Assembly (NCBI GenBank): GCA_963921195.1
Contig: OY992540.1
Coordinates: forward strand, 172,331,896 to 172,395,895
Direction of reading: 5' to 3'
Length of the DNA stretch: 64,000 nucleotides
Source of the DNA: Pegoplata infirma
Taxonomy: Eukaryota > Arthropoda > Insecta > Diptera > Anthomyiidae
In this document: piece by piece, positions 56,601 through 64,000 of the stretch
Layout: each line of letters opens with the position of its first letter
How positions within the stretch are numbered: the stretch's first letter is position 1
Program-made: the position numbers and the translations under genes
The notes under the pieces: model-generated
The model's input: the letters and a program-made list of their open reading frames with translations, nothing else
The model's database searches: none
What the model was told of the DNA's origin: nothing

Positions 56601-58907
56601 CCGAACTTTTGTCGTTTTACTTTCGGGTTTGATGACCGCGTGATGTGGCAGAAAAAACGATGATACCTTTTCAGCTTTAGGCTCAAAATGTACAACTGGT
56701 TCCATATGATCCAAATCTAGATATTCTTGGAGAACTTCGGTGTACTGCACCTTTAACTCTGGATTTTTATCTAGCGTTTTATCCATTCTATGGTATTGTG
56801 CAAGCGCCATATTTCTAGAAGGACCCAAAAAAATTTCACGAGGAAACTGTTCCTTGAACGGAAGTCGGACTACGTAACGTCCATCCAGCTGTCGCGTTGT
56901 AGTGCGCTGGAAAAATTTTTCGCAATAGATGTCAGCGTCGGATTCTAACTTGTTCGTTTCAGCCTCTTCTATCTCCCAAAACTGCTTTAATTGTTCATGA
57001 AGAGCCAGATCTCGAGAGGGAGAAACCACAGTGTGAAAAGAATGGACCTGAGGAGTGGGTTCGGGACCTAGCAGATACCATCCGAAGTGAGACTCACGTG
57101 CTTCAAGATAATGACCTATATCCGTCTTTACACCTCTCAAATTTATGAAAGGCAGATAATCGCTACCAATTATCATTTCAATTGCCGCTGGTTTATTAAA
57201 GTAGGGGTCCGCCAGCTTTAAATCCTTTAAATTGTCCAAGTTTTGGATCTGAATTGGCCGTGAGGGTATAAAATGGGCTAACGTTGGGACCACAATTGCT
57301 CGAATGGTAATTGCAAAATCTGATATTCTCGATTTTAATTTTATAGAACATCTCCCCTTAGAGCTCCCTACCACCGTGTCACCAAATCCAGAAATTTCGC
57401 AACGATAAGGTTCTAAAGGAAGCGATAGCTTTTGCTGCACACGCTTTAGAATAAAACTTCTCGTTGACACTGTATCTATAAGTGCCCGAACCATGAACCT
57501 TTCTCCTAAATGGTCAACCTGAACCAAGGCAGTTGGTAAAATAGTAGTACCGCTGTGCTGAGAAAAATTCACTTGAACTGAATCGATTTCAGTATTACTC
57601 GATGGAGTTGCTTTTGCCGATTGGCTGGTCGATGAAGTCGCTCGATTCTGAGTACCGGACACAGATGGTCTTTCACCGTCTTGACGATGCGTTGTGGATG
57701 GCGTCCTTTTAACTTCACTCTTTTTTGCGTTGTCATCGTTTTCTATATGTAGCATGGTGTGATGTCTCTGGTTACACTTAGTACAACTGCTTGAACTTTG
57801 ACATTTGGTTTTGAAATGATTGGGAGAAAAGCAATTTGCACAGACCTTATTCGCATAAACATACTTTATCCTCTCACTAACCGATAATCCCTTGAAATAT
57901 TTGCAAAAACGTAATGGATGATTTTGTTGACACTTTTTACAGCTGAACTTCTTCTGTTCCTTTTGAGTGTTAGAATAAAAAACTTGCGATTTTGAGGAAC
58001 TATGGTCTTTAGGGGACGGCTTTCTTAAAGTTGAAAAAGTTTCTAATATTTCAATACGATCTGTCAAAAATTTACTAAGTTGCTCCCAAGTAGGTAATTC
58101 TTTATGGTTGGTTAAGGAGTCTTCCCATACTCGTAAAGTGTCTTCAGGCAGCTTTGACGTACAAATATGCATCAAAAAAGGGTCATTATTCGAGATTTCT
58201 ACCTCAAAAGATTTTACAATAGACAACCCATCGTTGACCGTATTCTGAAGTAACCTTAAAAATTTCAAATTCTCGCTTTGAGGAGCCTGGATACTGTAAA
58301 TCTTCTTGATTTGATTATTTATCAATATTCGCTTGTTTTTATACCGATTTTTTAACGCCTGCCAAGCCAATTCAAAATTAGCATCTACCAACTCATAATC
58401 TTTAATGAGCTGGTAGGCCTCCCCCCTCGTCTTGCTATGTAAATAGTACAATTTATGGGCTGGAGCAACAGATGGCTCATTTCCAATCAGTGCCATAAAC
58501 ATGTCCCTAAAAGCTGGCCATTTGTTAAAACCTCCCTCAAAAACCTGAATTTCAACTGCAGGAAGTTTTAAAGCAGACTGACGAACCACCGGTGTTGATG
58601 CCTTTTGATTGGAAGATTTTTCTTTCACTAACTCCATTATTTTAGCCATCGCCTCCTGATACTGCTCACACGCCTTCTCATATTTTGCGGCCATTTCATC
58701 GACAGCCTCTTCTTCGTCTTTCACCGTTTCATCACCTCCGATGTAGTCTTCATATGTCTCTATTAATTTCGCCCATCTTCTTTCTAATTCTGTCTTCTTT
58801 AGTTCCAGCATGGAACTCGTTAAAACCTCTGGCGAAACCTTATCATAGGCGGTACAAAACGACACAACTAGCTTAATAGCTGATTTGCATTTCTGTCTTG
58901 TCTTCAT
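53655..58907 (-). CDS. BEL/Pao Gag-Pol polyprotein, 1,750 aa, intact
   Basis: Makes the capsid, nucleocapsid and replication enzymes of the element. Gag-like region 1-320 (acidic, coiled part at 60-100; DUF1759-like at 110-290). Zinc knuckles 323-388. Retropepsin-like DUF1758 region about 458-615 with D478, but its motif is DTVS rather than D(T/S)GS. RT with D815 and YVDD 891-894. RNase H with D1069, E1113, D1142, D1188. Integrase zinc finger H1370, H1375, C1405, C1408; catalytic D1440, D1506, E1559. DUF5641-like end about 1640-1740. No stop or frameshift. The ATG at 58907 follows in-frame stops and gives the expected start. The long single ORF without a gag/pol shift is usual for this group. 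Confidence 0.93.
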   Translation of the reverse strand: MKTRQKCKSAIKLVVSFCTAYDKVSPEVLTSSMLELKKTELERRWAKLIETYEDYIGGDETVKDEEEAVDEMAAKYEKACEQYQEAMAKIMELVKEKSSNQKASTPVVRQSALKLPAVEIQVFEGGFNKWPAFRDMFMALIGNEPSVAPAHKLYYLHSKTRGEAYQLIKDYELVDANFELAWQALKNRYKNKRILINNQIKKIYSIQAPQSENLKFLRLLQNTVNDGLSIVKSFEVEISNNDPFLMHICTSKLPEDTLRVWEDSLTNHKELPTWEQLSKFLTDRIEILETFSTLRKPSPKDHSSSKSQVFYSNTQKEQKKFSCKKCQQNHPLRFCKYFKGLSVSERIKYVYANKVCANCFSPNHFKTKCQSSSSCTKCNQRHHTMLHIENDDNAKKSEVKRTPSTTHRQDGERPSVSGTQNRATSSTSQSAKATPSSNTEIDSVQVNFSQHSGTTILPTALVQVDHLGERFMVRALIDTVSTRSFILKRVQQKLSLPLEPYRCEISGFGDTVVGSSKGRCSIKLKSRISDFAITIRAIVVPTLAHFIPSRPIQIQNLDNLKDLKLADPYFNKPAAIEMIIGSDYLPFINLRGVKTDIGHYLEARESHFGWYLLGPEPTPQVHSFHTVVSPSRDLALHEQLKQFWEIEEAETNKLESDADIYCEKFFQRTTTRQLDGRYVVRLPFKEQFPREIFLGPSRNMALAQYHRMDKTLDKNPELKVQYTEVLQEYLDLDHMEPVVHFEPKAEKVSSFFLPHHAVIKPESKTTKVRVVFNASKKTTSGFSLNDVLYQGPTLQTDLMQLVLRWRNYKYVFTGDIQKMYRQILMHKEDRPYQQILFRNEAEGYVNSFQLKTVTFGVNCAPFLAIRTLLELGNDCKDLYPKAATILKNEVYVDDILSGGHNIEEAKLKQSELIQALKSAGFPLKKMTANTPFLLESLPREDLLDEDFLKFDDSSSVKTLGIRWNALADHFYYVVEPIEIDQSTTKRKILSVIARLFDPLGWLGPVVIVAKTLMQSLWEEKSDWDEGVPQILLIKWNSFLKNLPFISSIQIPRWVDFSPMYRIQIHGFCDASEQAYCGVVYIRTESPENQIRSHLLVAKTKVAPIKKTTIPKLELCGALLVAKLIRSLVANCPFHYELFLWTDSSIVLGWLQKPPHTLKIFVANRVTQIISIANANHWKHVRTEENPADMGTRGCTPQELADNPLWWHGPSWLQFPASRWPIPRTFDPVDLETKSTSLHLELNCSDFLEEFSSLARALRVLCYRQRFINRVLKRPFSTEKFITAQEISSMKILLIALAQKTYFSREYECVKEKKPLSRKSRLLNLNPFLDKDDLLRVGGRLANSGLSYSERHPIIIPEGSRLAKLLVDFTHRILLHSEHHIMLRAIRQGYYIPRLKNLVRKCIRECKACTVYKHKFQHQIMAALPPERVNFSLPFTYTGVDFAGPFNIKSSHLRNAKILKGYAAVFVCFSTRAVHLETCSDLSTDAFLACFDRFTGRRGLPRTMFSDNGRNFLGASYALLRNHNEFLKSAEKALIEKYATFGFTWSFIPPYAPHMGGLWEAAVKSMKSHLKKVTTNLSFTFEEFTTLLVRIEAVLNSRPLSPITENPNEILPLTPVHILRGAPITAPPEAAAEIPLDEIPYLKRWERLKALQHVFARRWKTEYITELQRRFKWQKERDNLKPNDIVIVKEDFLPPTEWTLGRVINVIYGRDSKIRVAEVLTKNGTILRPVVKLCLLPTNHTQEKTPQNPTK

Positions 58908-59666
58908 TTTGAAATTTTATGATCGAAAACTCTAAACCCAAGACCACGATTGAAATTTTACTGATGAAACAAAACGACCTGGCACCACAATTCTAATTAT
59001 CACTGTTGGATTTTAGCAAAAATAACAAATCAATAAGTCAGCGTTTTTCGAAAATATCAATTAATTTTGCCAGACACAAATTTCTTTTTCCAAAAATTTC
59101 CTATAAAACGTTGTACAAATTTCACTCGAATTTGTTTCAAAATTCATCCAAAATTTTATTAATTCATAAAGCCAAACAAATTCTTCCCAAAAACTCTATT
59201 AATAAAATTTTTTTTTTTTTGTAAATTTTATTTAATGTGTGCTGATAATTATATATTTGGACAAAAAATTACCAATTTTTGCATCCAAACAATCTTAATT
59301 CAGTTAAATTTAAAACAAAAAATTTAATTCGCAAATATGCCTTCGCATGTATGTAAAACTTGCTTTAAAAATTTTCCAAATCATAAAAAAAATTTAAAAA
59401 AAATTCTGTAAATGTACAGATAATTCCCTCTTGGAACTACAAAAAAAAATCGTAATGTAAACAATTGATTTTCTTTAAGTGTGTGCCAATTAATGCACAA
59501 CCCTTTAATATCCCAAATTTTGCAAAAAAATTTGTACCAAATATGTTTTTTTTCTTCTTTTTTTTTTAACTTGTCGTTACTGAGCATAAAATTGCCAAAA
59601 TTTATTTTTAATTTAAAAAATAAAACAATAATTACACTAACAGTTCCCGAGCGCGATATTAAAAAA

Positions 59667-59885
59667 TGTATGCCTCCTTGTGTGACACCCTTTATTCTCC
59701 AAAATTTAAAAAAAATTAAATATTTCACAAAAGGAGTCACCAAGAAATTTTTTTTTTTTCCAATCAATCAATAGTTTTTTAAAAAAAAAATCAAATTTAA
59801 AAATTTTACACCTCCTTTTGTGACTCACTGTATTTTCCAAAATTTTTATAAAAACAAAATTTTAGATATTTCACAAATGGAGTCA
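59667..59885 (-). repeat. Two direct repeats of about 75 bp in the leader
   Basis: Plus strand CCTCCTTNTGTGACNC, a CCAAAAT segment and ATATTTCACAAANGGAGTCA occur at 59671-59746 and 59808-59886. Function unknown; the rest of the leader (58908-61637) is AT-rich and non-coding. Confidence 0.65.
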
Positions 59886-60084
59886 AAAAAAATAGTATTC
59901 TCTTTTTTTTTTAACTTTCTAATACACAAAATTACCGAACTGCGAGCCAATTAATTGTTTTTTTTTTAAAAATTTACAAACAATACCACAAAAACATACC
60001 ACCGTATTTAATTAATTTAATAACTCCGTACTCTATTTTCCGACAAATTCTCCAAAATAATAAATTCCACAAATAAATTCCTAA

Positions 60085-60092
60085 ACTCACCG
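60085..60092 (-). promoter_or_regulatory. Candidate splice donor in the BEL/Pao leader
   Basis: Minus strand ACG|GTGAGTTTAG, with GT at 60090-60089, a close match to the donor consensus. It could pair with the acceptor at 53555 to make a spliced mRNA for the 3' ORF. No transcript evidence. Confidence 0.4.
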
Positions 60093-60734
60093 TTTCCCCG
60101 CAAAAAACACGTACTGCAAACCCTACACTCGGTTGAGACAGCTTTTCTTGTTGTTGCTGTTAGTTTTGAATGCACCGGTATTTTCTGTTTTTTGTTGTTT
60201 CCAAAATTGCGGCTTTTATGAAAAAACACAGATTTATATGTATATGCACAATAAAATAAAAAACACTTTTTGATTTTAAATTTGCTTTTATCTGTTTTAA
60301 ATTATTTTCACTTGTACATATATATTGCTGGTTAAATGGCACAAAAAAACAATTTCCCTTTTTTTCTCTTGTAGAGATTCAATGGTTTCCTTATTGTTTT
60401 TATTTTTCACTAAACCTTTTTTTTTTTTTAAATCTTTCTTTTTTCACAAAATTTATTTCTTTTATTATGTTATCTATATTTATTTTTTCTTTATTTAAAG
60501 TCACTGTCTTTTTATTTTTCAATATTTAATATAATTTAATAAATTTCCAACAATTTACCGCTTCACTAACTAATCGTTTTTTTGCTTTTATTCTAATTGC
60601 AAAACCTACCAACAAAATATTGGAGAACGATGGAATTGAAACACTTTTTAGCAAGTGTTACGATTATGTCAGGTTGTATTTAATTTCGAATTGTGTACTG
60701 CGCATGTCACAAAATATAAAAAAAAGTCCCGTTA

Positions 60735-60898
60735 GAGAATAATCACAATTGGAGCGGGAAGCGGAAAAACGCAATTGTCCTCATAAAAATAGAATTAAAT
60801 CTAGTTTGGCGGAAAAACGCGGCGGAATTTTGTTGCCATATAAATCGTATGTGAACAGTTGCGGAAAACCGCTTCCCGCTCCAATTGTGATTATTCTC
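60735..60898. mobile_element. 164-bp MITE in the BEL/Pao leader, TTA duplication
   Basis: Perfect 30-bp inverted ends, GAGAATAATCACAATTGGAG continuing CGGGAAGCGG, with TTA at 60732-60734 and 60899-60901. The inner arms are weaker (GCGGAAAAACGCAATTGT). TTA duplication fits PIF/Harbinger. It inserted after, or travelled with, the retrotransposon. Confidence 0.88.
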
Positions 60899-61319
60899 TT
60901 ACTTTTCGTATTTATCAGTGATGATTTTTTGGAAATGCAAGTGGTACGTTCTTGATAGTGTTGGCACTTTGAAACAATAAGTGGTACTTTTTTTGCAACA
61001 AAAGGGATTTTAATGAAAATTAAAATTATGATTTAAAATTGCTTGGATATGATTTAATAGTAATAAAAAAAATATTTTTAAGCACTTTTACACCTTTTTA
61101 TAGAAAACGTTCGCACTAAATAAAAATTAAACACTCTACATACCCAATCCAATTCCTTTTCATGTACCCACTTGTTGATGACAATGTTGATGGTGTTGAC
61201 TCGGAAGACCTTTTGTGCCAATAAAGTACCCTCTTGGACAGTTTATCGCTTTTTGGTAGACGTCTTTATCTGCGCTGCTGATGTTTTATTAACCAAAAGG
61301 GGGTTGTTTTTAGCTTTTT

Positions 61320-61600
61320 GTTGTTGATCTTGTTGCTTTTGATGTTGCGGTAGAACAAAACTGCAAACAATTATGATGATGATGTTACGATGGAACAACT
61401 TTCGATGACCAATGATTTTTTTTTGTAGACAGCCCTCTAGACTGTTAATGATATTGTGGTTGTTATTACGATGGAACAACTACTGTTGACAATTTGATGA
61501 TTTGGTGTTAGTAATTGTTGCGGTGGAACAATACTGCATACAATTTTGATGAAGTTGTTACGGTAGAACAACTGGTGTCATCAATTAGTGGACAAATCTC
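61320..61600 (-). repeat. Degenerate tandem motif in the BEL/Pao leader
   Basis: Five copies of a TGTT(A/G)CG(A/G)T(A/G)GAACAA core, starting near 61344, 61382, 61457, 61515 and 61557, with ACAATTNTGATGA-like spacers. Repeated protein-binding sites just inside a 5' LTR are known in gypsy, but a similar role here is only an inference. Confidence 0.6.
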
Positions 61601-61637
61601 CACTGTTCAATCCAATCCTAGCTTCTCTTGGATTTTA

Positions 61638-61648
61638 TCGAAGGACCA
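61638..61648 (-). promoter_or_regulatory. Primer binding site, complementary to tRNA-Tyr 3' end
   Basis: Minus strand TGGTCCTTCGA, two bases after the 5' LTR. It is the complement of TCGAAGGACCA, the 3' end of eukaryotic tRNA-Tyr including CCA (from general knowledge of that tRNA). It would prime minus-strand DNA synthesis. Confidence 0.8.
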
Positions 61649-61650
61649 TA

Positions 61651-62046
61651 TGTTTATTTGATTTCTCAAATAAATGAAATAAAAAAAAAAAAACCATTTA
61701 ATTTAATTTAAGTGAGGTTTATTAGGCGCCTCTTGCGCGATTAGCTATTCTTAGCAAAAACAAAAAGTTGGATGCGCTTCTTGCGCGGTTAATTTCTTAC
61801 TGACTAATATGTACAAAAATTAGGTAATCTTAAAATTAGAAATTCATAATGGCTGATGCATATAAGCAGCATATAAGGAGTTTAGATAAATCAGAGAGAG
61901 AAAGCTAGCTACCTTTTCTAATAAACGTTAAAGAGAACAAGTGGAAAATGAACCTTTTTACACTTAAAGAAATAAAATACACTTAAAGAAATAAAAAGAA
62001 AAAAGGATAGATTTACTAAAATACACAGGTTGAACACGCTTCAACA
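61651..62046 (-). repeat. 5' LTR of the BEL/Pao element
   Basis: 396 bp copy of 52119-52513. In element orientation it drives transcription into the leader. Its plus-strand right end, CGCTTCAACA, is followed by AAAAATATT with no repeat of the left flank. Confidence 0.93.
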
Positions 62047-63066
62047 AAAAATATTGAGGATTTTTAAAATTCGGGATTTTGAAAAATGACTTAAAAAATT
62101 TAAATAAATCTGTCGCACAAATTTATTTTCAAATAAAAATTCTAAAGTTTGACTGACTGAAATTTCCCAAATCCAATATAAACAAGTAAGAAAATTATAG
62201 TCGGTGAGAACAGATCATATAATACCCTATACCAGTAATTACCCTAAAATGGGTCCCAAGTCCAAAAATGTACCGATGTAATCTGTATTTTGTTAGATCT
62301 TTAATTAGTGTAGAAATCACACACAAACCAAATTTGACCGAAATTGATTAATTTTTGTTGTTGTAGATGAATTTAACTGAATATCGTTCAAAATTTTGTC
62401 CAAGCCCAAAAATTGTCTTGTTACACGACCGACAGCCATTATTAAACATGAATCAGATGATATTGTACGTCCAAATGTAGATATAAAATGGAGTAAAACT
62501 GCATTTAGTGTTTTTTTATTTCATGATCCTGTTTCCTTTTTAAAGGACTTTAAAGTTTTAAAGAACTAAAGTTTTTATTTATTTCGGTTTGAGTCCATGT
62601 TAATTATTTCTGAGAAATAACATTTTTTGTTTTATAATGAGAAAATCTAAAAAAAATTTATTGACAACTCAAGCTAAGTGGAGATGTCGACAGCTTTCGG
62701 AAGAAGCCATCCTTCTTTCGTCAGCACTCTTCGACTGTCACTGTAGGTGTGTAAGATTAAAATCAGCTATTTAAACGTACATTTAAGGGGAAAAGAATGT
62801 GAGAATCATATAACATTTCATTGCCCATATGTTATCGTTTAGCACGAACTTATTGTTAGTCAATATATTTTTAACTTTTTTTAACACACTTGTAATTTCT
62901 TACACTTTAGTAGATTTTCTCAGAGTTGCAAAAAATGTCCGTTAGGTTTGAATTTTTATTTGATATTTCTAATTCTTAGAAATATTACTAAATTTTGGAT
63001 CAAATATTTCCAATTTTTGTAAATTTTGAGAGATTTATATCAGACATGGGCGATACCAATTACATT
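62047..63066. other. AT-rich DNA with small dispersed-repeat scraps
   Basis: ATAGTCGGTGAGAACAGATC with ATAATACCCTATACCAGT (62195-62240) resembles dispersed fly repeats. At 62685-62735 there is a GGAAGAAGCCATCCTTCTTTC hairpin-like string. No gene. Confidence 0.4.
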
Positions 63067-63322
63067 TTTTTCAATTACAATTACATGTAATTAGTAATTG
63101 AGTTTTTTCAATTACAATTACATGTAATTAGTAATTGAATTTTTCAATTACATTTACATGTAATTAGTAATTGAGTTTTTTCAATTACTAATTACATGTA
63201 ATTGTAATTGAAAAAACTCAATTACTAATTACATGTAAATGTAATTGAAAAATTCAATTACTAATTACATGTAATTGTAATTGAAAAAACTCAATTACTA
63301 ATTACATGTAATCGTAATTAAA
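63067..63322. repeat. Small foldback array of about 39-bp units
   Basis: Three units of TTTTTTCAATTACAATTACA / TGTAATTAGTAATTGAG, then about three in reverse complement, with the switch near 63190. The whole 256 bp can fold on itself. The unit also contains the palindrome ATTACATGTAAT. Confidence 0.85.
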
Positions 63323-64000
63323 ACGTTCAAATTACAGTGTTTTCCATTACATTCAAAAAAAAAATCTGACAACTGACAAAGTTTTATTTTTAACAAATTA
63401 ATAGTGACTGGCGAAATTCAACATCAGAAGCATTTTGGACAAGTTAAGTGATTGCGGTCGATTCTAAATATGATATTTAAAACTAGTGTAAAAAAATATA
63501 AGTCAAAAATATAACACAAAATTTGTGACATAAATATATAATTTGTGTGTATATTTATGGTGGCAGATTCTAAACTTGAAACTAAACTAAACTTTTCTTT
63601 TTCCTACTACGTTACCATGGCTTTTACTGGTGACATGTCACATGATTTAAAACTAACACCGAAATTATATAATATTTCCCGAGTAAAAATAATCATATAT
63701 GACAATATATAACTTGATGCAAACATAATAAATCATATATGATTATACATCGCGTGAGATATTTTCTAAATTTTTTAAATGCAGTCATATGTAGTTATAT
63801 ATAATTTAATCATGATTCGGATTAAAAGGTGTACGGTTTATATATTTATATAAAATTATATGAGGGTCAATACAAAATTTGATTTTCTGTATAATTTAAC
63901 ATAAAATTATATGAGGAGTCGCAGAACAAAACGTACTTTTTCGCATTTTTTGACAAATTGATTTTTTGTCCTTTTTATATTATTTGGTTCGAAATCTATC
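63323..64000. other. AT-rich DNA without recognised features
   Basis: Repeated ATCATATATGA and AAAATTATATGAGG strings only; no gene or element ends identified. Confidence 0.5.

Larger units (their letters stand above)
52119..62046 (-). mobile_element. BEL/Pao LTR retrotransposon, near full length
   Basis: 9.9 kb on the minus strand: 5' LTR (61651-62046), tRNA-Tyr primer site, leader of 2.7 kb, one Gag-Pol ORF, a second 3' ORF, purine-rich tract and 3' LTR (52119-52513). The Pol order protease, RT, RNase H, integrase with HHCC and DDE motifs, and the peptidase A17/DUF5641-like parts, fit BEL/Pao. LTRs are almost identical, so insertion is recent. No target duplication is found: flanks are GTTCCA and AAAAAT. 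Confidence 0.93.

Overview
The window is strongly AT-rich and reads as repeat-dense intergenic or intronic DNA of a fly-like dipteran. I find no host gene. Nearly all coding sequence belongs to transposable elements: RNase H-bearing LOA/I-like LINEs, EN+RT LINEs of RTE type, a BEL/Pao LTR element with a tRNA-Tyr primer site, a tRNA-derived SINE, and many MITEs. Blocks rich in 'CCGCCCAC' resemble dipteran DINE/Helitron repeats. Species is not determined; a brachyceran, perhaps calyptrate, fly is an inference from this repertoire.

Layout. 1-3.2 kb: decayed RTE-like LINE (minus), abutting a dispersed repeat. 4.8-7.0 kb: hAT-type element (8-bp duplication) with a nested TA-flanked element. 10.7-14.0 kb: a 3.1 kb foldback element whose arms are about 65 copies each of a 20-21 bp satellite in mirrored order. 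14.1-19.7 kb: DINE-like tandem block split by a hAT-type element that carries a 2 kb palindrome of about 300 bp units, plus two small MITEs. 20.3-27.1 kb: a small foldback element opened by four insertions (a 21-bp-array element, LINE A, a hAT MITE inside LINE A, and LINE B). 28.6-33.0 kb: SINE copy 1 and two nested TA-type elements, the inner one holding a long array of a doubly palindromic unit. 33.9-39.3 kb: LINE fragment and LINE C inside more of that array. 41.2-43.2 kb: hAT MITE and a TA-type foldback. 43.3-48.4 kb: RTE-like LINE split by a 2.5 kb inverted-repeat element that holds SINE copy 2. 52.1-62.0 kb: a young BEL/Pao retrotransposon (minus) with near-identical LTRs. 63.1-63.3 kb: small foldback array.

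The most notable items are: (1) the mirrored satellite foldback at 10892-14024; (2) the BEL/Pao element, which has a separate 3' ORF that repeats the zinc-knuckle plus retropepsin-like module of its own Gag-Pol and starts exactly at a strong splice-acceptor consensus; (3) a set of TA-flanked elements sharing CAC..AAAA ends but with unrelated array-like interiors; (4) a tRNA-derived SINE in two copies. The element ends and duplications were read by eye; family names are tentative where stated.
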